Assembly: GCF_014529625.1 (NCBI RefSeq)
Contig: NZ_CP076039.1
Location: 744,001-808,000, forward strand
From: Candidatus Pelagisphaera phototrophica
GTDB taxonomy: Bacteria > Verrucomicrobiota > Verrucomicrobiia > Opitutales > Opitutaceae
DNA length: 64,000 nucleotides
Reading direction: 5' to 3'
In this document: one piece after another, positions 35,759-44,134 of the stretch
How the letters are laid out: each line of letters starts with the position of its first letter
How positions within the stretch are numbered: position 1 is the first letter of the stretch
The notes under the pieces: generated by a model
What the model saw: only the letters and a program-made list of their open reading frames with translations
The model's database searches: none
What the model was told of the DNA's origin: nothing
Program-made: the position numbers and the translations under genes

Positions 35759-36862
35759 ATGGCCAGAATGAGTCAGATCGAAGAAGAAATAGCGTTCGAT
35801 AGTGTCGAGGAGGCAATTGAGGAAATTGCTGCGGGTCGGCCCGTTATCGTGACGGATGACGAGTCGCGAGAGAACGAGGGCGATCTCATCGTCGCGGCTT
35901 CAAAAGTGACTCCGGAGGTGGTGAACATGATGATTCAGCACGCTCGAGGGCTCATTTGCGCCCCTTGCACAGGCCACCACTTGCAGCGGCTCGGAATCAA
36001 TCGAATGGTGGATGAAAACCGGGAGGCCCACAAGACCGATTTTACCATATCCATCGATGCGGCGGATGGTATTACCACGGGAATCAGCGCTTATGACCGA
36101 TTTCGTACGCTCCAGCTTTTGGGAAATCCTGATACATCTCCCGATGAATTCGTCCAGCCTGGCCACATATTTCCGCTTAAAGCAAGGGATGGAGGTGTCC
36201 TTGAGCGAGCGGGTCATACGGAAGCGGCGATTGATCTGGCTTCACTAGCGGGACTTTTCCCTTGTGCGGCCATCTGCGAGATTCTAAACGACGACGGTTC
36301 GATGGCCCGGATTCCTGAGCTTTGTGTGTTCAAGGAGAAGTTTGGGCTCAAAATGATTTCGATCGCGGCCTTGATTGAGTATCGTCGCAAGCGCGACAAA
36401 CTCGTGGATGAGGTAAGTGAATTGCCGTTTGAGAGTGAGTTCGGATCTTTTCGTCTTAAGGTTTTTCGGAGTAAGCTCGACCACGTTGAGCACTATGCGT
36501 TGCTTTCTGGAGAGATTGGTCCTTCGCCGACCCTGGTACGTGTGCATGCAGAGAATCTATTCACGGATCTGTTTCGAAAAACCGGAGGACGGGGAAGCGA
36601 CGGGCTGCAAAGGGCGCTGACCCGCGTTGGCAAGGAGGGATGCGGAGCGGTTGTTTTTATTAGTCGTCCAGACAACGGACTTTCTCAGATCGACAATTCA
36701 GCCGGAAAGACCGGAGACATGGGACTGCGTGACTATGGGATAGGAGCCCAAATTCTTGTGGCGCTTGGGCTAGAGAAAATCCGCCTTCTCTCGAATACCA
36801 GTCGTAACGTGGTCGGATTAGACGGTTACGGCCTCGAAATTGTGGAGCAGGTCTCATTGTAA
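35759..36862 (+). CDS. ribB: 3,4-dihydroxy-2-butanone-4-phosphate synthase with degenerate RibA domain
   Basis: Makes the four-carbon precursor of riboflavin from ribulose-5-phosphate. The ORF is open from 35672, but the ATG at 35759 (367 residues) is the sensible start. The RibB domain (residues 10-205) is complete: DDESRENEGD at 33-42, GLICAPC, TDFTISIDA, TTGISAYDR, GHTEAAIDLA. The C-terminal part aligns with GTP cyclohydrolase II, but the three zinc-binding cysteines are missing (RVHAENLFTDLF at about residue 261 instead of the Cys-bearing motif), and the EGRGIGL region reads SRPDNGLSQ. It is therefore probably monofunctional RibB. ribH follows 103 bases later. Confidence 0.92.
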   Translation: MARMSQIEEEIAFDSVEEAIEEIAAGRPVIVTDDESRENEGDLIVAASKVTPEVVNMMIQHARGLICAPCTGHHLQRLGINRMVDENREAHKTDFTISIDAADGITTGISAYDRFRTLQLLGNPDTSPDEFVQPGHIFPLKARDGGVLERAGHTEAAIDLASLAGLFPCAAICEILNDDGSMARIPELCVFKEKFGLKMISIAALIEYRRKRDKLVDEVSELPFESEFGSFRLKVFRSKLDHVEHYALLSGEIGPSPTLVRVHAENLFTDLFRKTGGRGSDGLQRALTRVGKEGCGAVVFISRPDNGLSQIDNSAGKTGDMGLRDYGIGAQILVALGLEKIRLLSNTSRNVVGLDGYGLEIVEQVSL

Positions 36863-36965
36863 CAAAGGCCGTGCCCAGCGGCCGAATTGAGATTAATCCG
36901 AATTCCTACTTTACATGGCTGGGTAACGGGCTCATTCCCGTGTCTCTTCTCACCTTGTTCTTAAT

Positions 36966-37436
36966 ATGAGCCGCTTATCGCCAGAACCTTCCAATATTGA
37001 CGGATCCGATTTTAGGGTCGCGATTGTCGCTGCTCGTTATAACCAGATTTATGTGGATGGTCTATTGTTCGGGGTTCAGGCGGCCTTGGCGAAAGCGGGT
37101 GTCTTGGAAGAGAAAATTATTGTCGAGCGGGTGCCGGGATCAAACGAGCTTCCTATCGCTGCACAACTCATGGCAGGCAAAGCGTATTTCGACGCGATCA
37201 TTGCTTTGGGTGTTATCATAGCGGGTGGCACAAAGCATTTTGAGTTGGTGGCGGATTCCTCGAATATCGGCTTGCAGCAAGTGGCGTTGGAGTCGGGTAT
37301 TCCGCTCGTGAATGGCGTAATTGTTGGGGACAACGAGGATCAGGTGAAAGAACGTTGTGTGGGACCGATTCCCAAGGGAACGGAGTTTGGGCAATGCGCT
37401 CTCGAAATGGCGCAGTTGCGTCGCGACTACAGGTAA
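36966..37436 (+). CDS. ribH: 6,7-dimethyl-8-ribityllumazine synthase
   Basis: Condenses the RibB product with the ribityl-diaminouracil intermediate to form lumazine, the last precursor of riboflavin. The 156 residues match the family. VAIVAARYN is the N-terminal strand, VERVPGSNELPIAAQLM corresponds to the VPGAFEIP region, and the catalytic His is in AGGTKHFELVA. GIPLVNGVIVGDNEDQ replaces the usual VLTTDTEEQ, a mild divergence. In the 103-base gap from ribB two small hairpins are visible (GGCCG/CGGCC at 36867-36883; ACGGG/CCCGT at 36926-36941). nusB starts 5 bases after its stop. Confidence 0.94.
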   Translation: MSRLSPEPSNIDGSDFRVAIVAARYNQIYVDGLLFGVQAALAKAGVLEEKIIVERVPGSNELPIAAQLMAGKAYFDAIIALGVIIAGGTKHFELVADSSNIGLQQVALESGIPLVNGVIVGDNEDQVKERCVGPIPKGTEFGQCALEMAQLRRDYR

Positions 37437-37441
37437 CAGTC

Positions 37442-37891
37442 ATGTCAGAAGTCAAAAAACCGCAACGACGACTGTGCCGCATCGCTTGCATGCAGTACCT
37501 TTACTCGTGGTTGATCAACCATCCCGAAGACATTAATGAAGATCTCAGAGTTTTCTACGAAGACCAGGAGGAGGAACGAGATTACTACGCATTCGCTGAC
37601 GAGCTTATCTTTGGCGTGATCGAAAATCTAGATGCGATCGACGATAAGATAAAAGAAATCGCGAACAATTGGGATTTCGATCGAATTGCCAAAATCGATC
37701 TATCGATATTGAGAATGGCGATCTACGAACTGCTTTTGCGAAAGGATATTCCTCCAGTGGTCACAATCAATGAGGCGATCGATCTGAGCAAAATGTATTC
37801 CTCGGAGGAGTCGCGTCGATTCGTAAATGGAATACTCGACAAGCTTCGTGGGCAGTTGAACCGGCCGTCGAGACAGGCGAGTTGGGATTGA
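37442..37891 (+). CDS. nusB: Transcription antitermination factor NusB
   Basis: Binds boxA RNA with NusE (ribosomal S10) and supports antitermination of rRNA operons. The ATG at 37442 lies 5 bases after ribH and gives 149 residues; a longer frame from 37355 would overlap ribH. Conserved parts are RRLCRIACMQYLYSW at the N terminus, then NWDFDRIAKIDLSILRMAIYELL and VTINEAIDLSKMYSSEESRRFVNGILDKL at the C terminus. The ribH-nusB neighbourhood is a common bacterial arrangement. Confidence 0.94.
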   Translation: MSEVKKPQRRLCRIACMQYLYSWLINHPEDINEDLRVFYEDQEEERDYYAFADELIFGVIENLDAIDDKIKEIANNWDFDRIAKIDLSILRMAIYELLLRKDIPPVVTINEAIDLSKMYSSEESRRFVNGILDKLRGQLNRPSRQASWD

Positions 37892-37953
37892 GCATCAAGT
37901 TAGCTGAAATTCGGTATTGGCCGGGTCAGAAAAATCTCTAATTCGATTAGACT

Positions 37954-38886
37954 ATGCTATCGCTTTTTAAGAAATTCAAAGAGGGGCTCTCGAAATCCGC
38001 CAAGAATATCGCTGACAAGACAGGCGGGATCTTCCGTCGCGCGAAGCTAGATGCATCGACTATCGAGGAATTAGAAGAAGCGCTCTATGGAGCAGATTTT
38101 GGATACGAGACGACAGAAGAAATCGTTGAAGAAACGAAAGAGGCTTACCGGAAAGACAGGGAACTGCGCGGTCAGGATGTAGCGAAAATCGGATCATCTG
38201 TCCTTAGGCGCGTTTTAGATGGCTCGGAGGGAACGATCGAGTTTAAGGATGACCGGCCCACGGTGATCTGTCTGATTGGGGTAAATGGGTCTGGAAAGAC
38301 CACCACGACCGCGAAACTGGGGAGCCAATGCAAGGCCGAGGGAAGAGAAGTTCTGGTGGCGGCCTGCGACACGTTTCGAGCCGCGGCCATTGAGCAGTTG
38401 AAAGAGTGGACGAACCGATTGGACCTAGAGATCGTTTCCGGTGAACGTGGCGCAGATGCGGCGGCCGTTGCCTACGATGCGTGGCAGGCTGCCAAGAGCC
38501 GAAGAAAGGACACGTTGATCATCGACACGGCGGGTCGTTTGCATACGAAGAGCAATTTGATGGATGAGCTGGCCAAGATTAGGCGTGTATTGCAAAAACG
38601 CGATGAATCGGCACCGCATTACAGCCTTTTGGTGGTTGATGGGAGTTTAGGGTCAAACTCCATTGAGCAAGCTCGTGTTTTTCACGAGAAATTTGGTCTC
38701 GATGGACTGATTGTGACTAAGCTAGACGGGACGAGCAGAGGAGGTTCTCTTGTAGGAATATACCGTGAGTTGAAATTGCCAATTTACTTTTTGGGTTTTG
38801 GTGAGAAGGCTGAGGATTTACAGGCGTACCAGATCGACAATTACGTCGATGCGGTGTTCGGAGTGGAAGAGGAAGTCTCTGCCTGA
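37954..38886 (+). CDS. ftsY: Signal recognition particle receptor FtsY
   Basis: The membrane-associated GTPase that receives SRP-bound ribosomes. At 310 residues it is short for the family because it lacks the long acidic N-terminal domain. The NG domain is complete: a helical N part (residues 1-85), G1 GVNGSGKTTTTAKLG near residue 109, DTFRAAAIEQL, IIDTAGRLHTKSNLMDEL, TKLDGTSRGG and the C-terminal FLGFGEKAEDLQ. The G-domain segment usually written LDATTGQN reads VDGSLGSNS, a substitution. It ends the ribB-ribH-nusB-ftsY cluster. Confidence 0.95.
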   Translation: MLSLFKKFKEGLSKSAKNIADKTGGIFRRAKLDASTIEELEEALYGADFGYETTEEIVEETKEAYRKDRELRGQDVAKIGSSVLRRVLDGSEGTIEFKDDRPTVICLIGVNGSGKTTTTAKLGSQCKAEGREVLVAACDTFRAAAIEQLKEWTNRLDLEIVSGERGADAAAVAYDAWQAAKSRRKDTLIIDTAGRLHTKSNLMDELAKIRRVLQKRDESAPHYSLLVVDGSLGSNSIEQARVFHEKFGLDGLIVTKLDGTSRGGSLVGIYRELKLPIYFLGFGEKAEDLQAYQIDNYVDAVFGVEEEVSA

Positions 38887-38910
38887 GTCGTTGGGGAAAG
38901 CTCTTGATAT

Positions 38911-38941
38911 AAAAACTGCCTCGGCTGCGAAAAGCGGAGGC
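38911..38941 (-). terminator. Intrinsic terminator of the DUF481 gene
   Basis: Read on the minus strand, GCCTC pairs with GAGGC across an inner stem and a TTTTC-containing loop (38918-38941), followed by a run of five T (38911-38915). It lies about 25 bases past the stop of the DUF481 gene and 25 bases past ftsY, so it may serve both convergent transcripts. Confidence 0.65.
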
Positions 38942-38965
38942 GTTGGGAAAGGGGTGTTGATGCAA

Positions 38966-40006
38966 CTACTGCCAGTTCAGCACGAGGCGAATGTAGTAGG
39001 TGGTATCGAGTTCCTTCTTTCCGCTCAGATCCGCGTCACTGTCACAGTCATTAGCGAAACCTAGTCGGACGCTGTATTGATCAGCCTTGAGAGGAAGATC
39101 GAGAGCGGTGTCTTGGTAGAGGCGGAAACTGCCAAAGTCTTCAATGGTAGGCGTAAACTTGATACGATTGACCAACGTACCCCACGTGAGCGTTTCCTTG
39201 TGCTCGAGACCGAAGTCTAGACTGGCGGCGTTTAGCTGCTCGCGGATCGGGGTGGAGAAATCGCTGTATTCCTCAAACCGATAGCCGACACCACCGCGAA
39301 TGTTGAGGAATCTAGAATCGGATTTAGTTATCGTATATCCGAAACCGCCTGCCGTTGTGACGAACAAATCTGTGCCCTTGATAACATCGCGTCCTAGTTC
39401 GCTGCTGACATACCAGTTCCACTCGTCGTTGATCTGGTTCGAGTAGTCTACCCCTACCCGAGCATCATCGGCGCTCTTAATCCCGTCGGTTTCTTCGAAA
39501 TTTGCCCTTGTAAAGAAAGACAGCCTATCATCCGGCCCGTTTAAGGTGGCTCGGAAGCTCATTCCGAATCCAGTGCTGGATTTGTTCCCGCTTTTGCCTG
39601 CGAGGTCGAAAGCCGCTAGGTAAGCCCAACTGCGGCGCATTTTCTTTTCGGTGGGACTCATGCTTCCGATCTGCCAGCTTTCTTTGACATTGGAAACAGA
39701 GGTAGTCATTCTGCCTTTTTCGGTCGTGACTTTCAGAGATCCGTCATCAGAGCCGGTGATTTTTCCTGAGAACGAGGCACCACCCTCAATCGAAACAAAA
39801 ATAGGATCGTCGGTGGTCATTTGTTCGACTTGGGTTTGGTCGACCACTATGTCTCCCGCAAAATCGGTCGATATTTTTATCTTTCCGCCGTCGATTTCCT
39901 GGATTTTACCTACGATTTTGGAGCCAGATTTAGTGACGATGACGTCGCCGATCGAAGATACCACAAACAGGGCGAAGGCCGCTATTGAAGCTAATAGTTT
40001 ATTCAT
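38966..40006 (-). CDS. DUF481 outer-membrane beta-barrel protein
   Basis: A 346-residue secreted protein, taken from the ATG at 40006, which gives a signal peptide (MNKLLASIAAFALFVVSSIG); the frame is open further up but without similarity. Residues 20-130 form a beta-rich N-terminal part with repeated KSGSKIVGKIQEIDGG-like and ASFSGKITGSDDGSL-like segments, as in SHD/Sm-like periplasmic domains. The rest has the alternating strands of the DUF481 barrel (SWAYLAAFDLAG, TFFTRANFEE-like, ending YYIRLVLNWQ with a C-terminal aromatic). Its function is unknown. About 280 bases without a gene separate it from divergent cysE. Confidence 0.8.
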   Translation of the reverse strand: MNKLLASIAAFALFVVSSIGDVIVTKSGSKIVGKIQEIDGGKIKISTDFAGDIVVDQTQVEQMTTDDPIFVSIEGGASFSGKITGSDDGSLKVTTEKGRMTTSVSNVKESWQIGSMSPTEKKMRRSWAYLAAFDLAGKSGNKSSTGFGMSFRATLNGPDDRLSFFTRANFEETDGIKSADDARVGVDYSNQINDEWNWYVSSELGRDVIKGTDLFVTTAGGFGYTITKSDSRFLNIRGGVGYRFEEYSDFSTPIREQLNAASLDFGLEHKETLTWGTLVNRIKFTPTIEDFGSFRLYQDTALDLPLKADQYSVRLGFANDCDSDADLSGKKELDTTYYIRLVLNWQ

Positions 40007-40285
40007 ACTTATTATTTGATTGTCAAAATTGAGTGATTCCATCCCAGCTAGGGTTTTCGATTTGACACAACCGAATGTACTAGAGGTCACAAATCATTGT
40101 TCCATGAGCCTACTTTTCTCAATTCTATTAGTGAAAGTCGACCGACGATAGATTGAACCAGTGCTTTGCAATAAAATATTGACGGGGAGAGTTTTCGAAC
40201 AAAACAGTTTCGAGATTGATTTGCATTGGCGCTCGATGTTCCAGTGCATACGGTCCAAGGTCATTGTTGAGATACAAATTTTAAT

Positions 40286-41101
40286 ATGGACGCTCTAAGT
40301 AACATAATCTGGGAGTCTCTTCGCAAGGAGGCGGATCAGTCGACGAAAGATGAGCGTCTCCTCGTTGCCTATCTCGAAGAAACGGTATTAGGGCAAAATT
40401 CGTTTGAAGCCGCTCTCAGCTACACACTCGCCTCTAAAATGCGGGATGACATCCTCCCCAGCATCACTTTGAGGGATCTGTTTTTTCAAATCCTCGAATT
40501 GGAAAAGGGGCTTCGAGAGTGCATTCTCATAGATCTGCAAGCGGTTAAAGAGCGGGATCCAGCGGCAGGCGGATACCTCTCACCCTTCCTTTTCTTTAAG
40601 GGATTCCATGCTCTGTCTGCGTATCGCTTCGCTCACTACCTTTGGTACGAGGATCGTAAAACCCTTGCTTTGTATCTACAGAGCTTGATTTCGAAAGTAT
40701 TCGGAGTGGACATACATCCTGCGGCGACAATCGGTCATGGAATACTCATAGACCACGCAACAGGGGTGGTAATTGGTGAAACGGCCGTTGTAGGGAACAA
40801 CGTTTCGCTGCTGCACGGAGTCACTTTAGGTGGAACCGGAAAAGAGAGAGGGGATCGGCACCCTAAGGTAGGTGACGGGGTCTTGATCGCTGCGGGAGCA
40901 AAAGTCCTTGGTAATATCAAAATTGGTGAGGGAGCGAAAATTGGGGCGGGTAGTGTGGTGCTCCACAGCGTTAAAGCGCACGGCACCGTTGTTGGCGTTC
41001 CCGCCAAAAATATTGGGACATGCAAAGAGGCGACGCCTGCTCTGGGAATGAACCAGCAGCTCGGGAAGGGCAATGTTTCAGGTTTCGATCCTGGAATCTA
41101 G
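40286..41101 (+). CDS. cysE: Serine O-acetyltransferase
   Basis: Acetylates serine to O-acetylserine, the first step of cysteine synthesis. The 271 residues include a helical N-terminal SATase domain (residues 5-105) and a left-handed beta-helix of hexapeptide repeats. The catalytic-site segments are GIEIHPAATIG-like (VFGVDIHPAATIGHGILIDH), VIGETAVVGNNVSLLHGVTLGG and RHPKVGDGVLIAAGAKVLG. The C-terminal tail, which binds cysteine for feedback inhibition in relatives, is present but divergent. It is followed by aroC after 77 bases. Confidence 0.95.
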   Translation: MDALSNIIWESLRKEADQSTKDERLLVAYLEETVLGQNSFEAALSYTLASKMRDDILPSITLRDLFFQILELEKGLRECILIDLQAVKERDPAAGGYLSPFLFFKGFHALSAYRFAHYLWYEDRKTLALYLQSLISKVFGVDIHPAATIGHGILIDHATGVVIGETAVVGNNVSLLHGVTLGGTGKERGDRHPKVGDGVLIAAGAKVLGNIKIGEGAKIGAGSVVLHSVKAHGTVVGVPAKNIGTCKEATPALGMNQQLGKGNVSGFDPGI

Positions 41102-41178
41102 GTCTTTAAGGTTTCTGCCTGGATATCTAGAGCAAGATTTTCCTTTATTCGTTCGGGTCAGCTCGTAGGGTCGTCGCT

Positions 41179-42267
41179 ATGCCTAATACTTTCGGCAAAC
41201 TATTTTCGATTAGCACCTGGGGTGAAAGCCATGGAGGAGCTGTGGGCGTTGTCGTGGATGGGTGCCCTCCAAACCTGTCGATAACGGCTGAGGAAATTCA
41301 GCTCGAGTTAGACCGGAGGCGGCCAGGCCAGAGTGATATCGTCACGCCTCGAAAAGAGTTGGACAAGGTTCAGATACTATCTGGAGTGTATGCGGGCCGT
41401 ACGACGGGAACCCCGATTTCCATGTTGGTCTTCAACAAAGATCATCGCCCAGAAGCGTATGCTGAAATGAAGGAAAAGTTTAGGCCTTCCCACGCTGACT
41501 ACACTTATCAAACGAAGTTTGGACATCGAGATCCGGAAGGAGGGGGCCGCTCTTCTGCCCGTGAGACAATCGGGCGGGTTGCCGCGGGAGCCATAGCGAA
41601 GAAGATTCTTGGTCTTGCCGTTGGAGTTGAAACGATTGCCTACGTGAAGCGGATTCAGGATATCGAGATGCCCGAAGATGCCGATGTATCCCTCGAACTG
41701 ATCGAGGCAAGTGCGGTTCGATGCCCACATGCAGGCACGGCCCAAGCAATGATCGACCGAATCCGTGAGGTGCGAAGCCAAGGCGATTCCGTGGGCGGCG
41801 TCATCGAATGTTTGATACGCAATTTGCCGGTTGGGCTCGGTGAGCCGGTGTTTGACCGATTTGAGGCGGATTTAGCGAAGGCGATGCTTTCCCTTCCTGC
41901 CACCAAAGGGTTTGAAGTGGGGAGTGGGTTCTCGGGGACAAGACTGTCGGGCTCCGAGCACAATGACCACTTCGAGATTCGAGACGGCCGAGTTCGAACA
42001 AAGACAAACCGTTCGGGGGGAATTCAAGGGGGAATTACGAATGGGGAGGAAGTCCGTTTTCGCGTTGCTTTCAAACCAACGGCAACACTTCTTCAGTCGC
42101 AGCCGACAGTGAACAAAGATGGGAATGAGACCGAACTGAAGGCTCGAGGGCGACATGATCCGTGCGTTTTGCCGCGAGCCGTCCCGATTGTTGAAGCGAT
42201 GGCTAATCTAGTGACGATTGATCATTGGATGCGTCAGCATGCGCAAAATCGCTTGTTCTCATTTTAA
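41179..42267 (+). CDS. aroC: Chorismate synthase
   Basis: Converts EPSP to chorismate with reduced FMN as the last step of the shikimate pathway. The 362 residues are normal length. Signatures are [18 protein letters not shown] at the N terminus, [15 protein letters not shown], the phosphate/FMN segment [14 protein letters not shown] and [21 protein letters not shown], and [17 protein letters not shown] near the end. Nothing unusual is seen. Confidence 0.97.
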   Translation: MPNTFGKLFSISTWGESHGGAVGVVVDGCPPNLSITAEEIQLELDRRRPGQSDIVTPRKELDKVQILSGVYAGRTTGTPISMLVFNKDHRPEAYAEMKEKFRPSHADYTYQTKFGHRDPEGGGRSSARETIGRVAAGAIAKKILGLAVGVETIAYVKRIQDIEMPEDADVSLELIEASAVRCPHAGTAQAMIDRIREVRSQGDSVGGVIECLIRNLPVGLGEPVFDRFEADLAKAMLSLPATKGFEVGSGFSGTRLSGSEHNDHFEIRDGRVRTKTNRSGGIQGGITNGEEVRFRVAFKPTATLLQSQPTVNKDGNETELKARGRHDPCVLPRAVPIVEAMANLVTIDHWMRQHAQNRLFSF

Positions 42268-42301
42268 CCTTCCGAGAATATAGCGTCAGTATTTCGGGTA
42301 T

Positions 42302-43081
42302 ATGTCGGAACGGTTTGTCTACCTTATTTTGGGTTCTCGTGGCGGTGGCCGCTCCTCGGTTGTTTCAGATCTTGTAGATTTTGGACTGGATTCTTCTAAC
42401 GGATCTCAGGTTTTCATTTCGGAAGATGATGCGGCTCACCGGGAGTCAGTGCTCCCTATTCGTCACGCCCTCTGCGAACAGAAGCGGTATTTGTGGAAGG
42501 GTGCTGACGAAGGCGTTATTGTGGAAGCTTCAAGTGAAACGGTTTTTGTTGTCGCAGATGGGATCTCGGATCCAGCGGATTTTGTAGAAGCTTTTTTCAA
42601 CTGGCTACAAGGATCGGATTACGAATTGGGTCGGATAATAACCATAGCCGATTGCAATCGGATACAGCAGGAACGAAAGCTGCTTCAATGGTATGATTGT
42701 TGTATCCATTTTTCCGATGTTGTTTTACTTAGTAATAGGAGCGAGGTTTCAAGCAAGTGGATTGACGAGTTTCAAGATCGGTACCTAAAAGATTACTACC
42801 CTTGCCTGTTTGTGTTTGTTAAGAAGGGCCGCCTTCCCAATCCGTCATTGGTTCTCGAGCCAGAAGCACGACGGATTTCCAAACTCTTCGATGAAGCAGA
42901 TGAATATGTTTTCCTTGATGATGAGGATGAGGAAGAGGTTGATGAGGAAGACGAACCTGCTGCGGGAGATCCTTCGAAGGACCCCTTTCTCGCTAAGCTT
43001 GGAAACGGACGAAGAAGCCTGGCTTTGCCGAATATCCGAAACCTGATTGTTTCGGAAGACGATACTCTAGCCGGGGATTGA
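42302..43081 (+). CDS. CobW/G3E-like P-loop protein with altered Walker A, acidic tail
   Basis: A 259-residue cytoplasmic protein that looks like a diverged CobW-type (G3E) nucleotide-binding protein. The N terminus YLILGSRGGGRSSVVSDLVD has the position of a Walker A loop, but the Lys is replaced by Arg. VFVVADGISDPADFVEAFFNW and GRIITIADCNRIQQ resemble the later CobW strands. No zinc-binding CxCC motif is seen. A run of Asp/Glu (about residues 200-222) leads to a short C-terminal tail. Whether it binds GTP is open. Its last 15 bases overlap the convergent oxidoreductase gene. Confidence 0.6.
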   Translation: MSERFVYLILGSRGGGRSSVVSDLVDFGLDSSNGSQVFISEDDAAHRESVLPIRHALCEQKRYLWKGADEGVIVEASSETVFVVADGISDPADFVEAFFNWLQGSDYELGRIITIADCNRIQQERKLLQWYDCCIHFSDVVLLSNRSEVSSKWIDEFQDRYLKDYYPCLFVFVKKGRLPNPSLVLEPEARRISKLFDEADEYVFLDDEDEEEVDEEDEPAAGDPSKDPFLAKLGNGRRSLALPNIRNLIVSEDDTLAGD

Positions 43082-44134
43082 AGGGGCTGAAAGAAGGACT
43101 TTTTTGGAGTCGTTTTTCGCGCTTTCGTAGATTGCATTGATGAGCGCAACGGCCTTGCGTGCTTCTGTCGCGTCTACGATTGGAGAACGGTTCTCCTGAA
43201 TGGCTTTCACTACATCTTCAAAATTGAGCTGGTGACCCGAGAAATCGATGGCACTCGGATCGTTCGCTCCAATTCCTTTGGTTCCCGTTTTCACCATGAG
43301 CTCAGAGCGAATGCGATCGTCCTCAGACGTTTCTTCTTTGAATTCCCAAACTCGAAATTTGTCGTCGGCGAGGAAAGCAGATCCTTCGCTCCCGCAAATC
43401 TGCACCTCAGCGGAATGCCCGTCTTTCGACCAGCAGGCAGTCGAGCCTTGGATGACTCCGCGAGCGCCGCTTTCGAATTCGAGCATGGCAACTGCAGTGT
43501 CTTCGACTTCGATCCGTTCGTGAGCTAACGTCGCTGTGGATGCAGTGACGGATTTAACCGGCCCTGCAACGTAGAGTAGTTGGTCGATTGCGTGAATTGA
43601 CTGGTTCATGAGCGCTCCGCCACCATCTAGTGCCCAGGTGCCGCGCCATTGGCCGGAATCATAGTAGTCCTGATCTCGATACCATTTGATATAGGCATCA
43701 GCTAGAGAAATCTGGCCGAATCGGCCTTTGTCGACGGCCTTTTTCAGTGCGACAAGCCCGGGATTAAAACGCCTATTGAAAATGCCGGATATAGTAACGC
43801 CATTCTCCTTTCCGGCAGCGGCCATCTCGTCGACGCGATCCGTTGTGATTTCCAATGGCTTTTCACAAATAACATGTTTGCCCGCCCTCGCTACCGCTAT
43901 CGCCGGTTCTAGATGCGCCCCAGACGGCGTGGCTATCGTGACGATCTCCAGTTCCGGGTCGGCTAGAAACGCATCCAAATCGTTGCTGGCGGCACAGCCG
44001 AACTCGTCAGCGATCGCTTTTGAGCTCTTCGGATTGCGACTATAGACGGAATGCAGTTCGGAGCCCGCCATGGCCTCGATCGCCTTGGCGTGAAACTTCG
44101 CGATCATTCCAGATCCAATGATACCGAATTTCAT
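43067..44134 (-). CDS. Gfo/Idh/MocA family NAD(P)-dependent oxidoreductase
   Basis: A 355-residue dehydrogenase acting on a sugar or sugar-like substrate. The Rossmann domain begins [20 protein letters not shown] (residues 2-21), with EIVTIATPSGAH and the family-typical ICEKPLEI. The C-terminal alpha/beta domain contains WALDGGGALMNQSIHAIDQLL, the usual substrate-site segment. It is the last gene of a minus-strand operon and overlaps the transporter gene by 4 bases. Its substrate is unknown, but the operon suggests a polyol, inositol-like compound or oxidised sugar. Confidence 0.9.
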   Translation of the reverse strand: MKFGIIGSGMIAKFHAKAIEAMAGSELHSVYSRNPKSSKAIADEFGCAASNDLDAFLADPELEIVTIATPSGAHLEPAIAVARAGKHVICEKPLEITTDRVDEMAAAGKENGVTISGIFNRRFNPGLVALKKAVDKGRFGQISLADAYIKWYRDQDYYDSGQWRGTWALDGGGALMNQSIHAIDQLLYVAGPVKSVTASTATLAHERIEVEDTAVAMLEFESGARGVIQGSTACWSKDGHSAEVQICGSEGSAFLADDKFRVWEFKEETSEDDRIRSELMVKTGTKGIGANDPSAIDFSGHQLNFEDVVKAIQENRSPIVDATEARKAVALINAIYESAKNDSKKVLLSAPSIPG

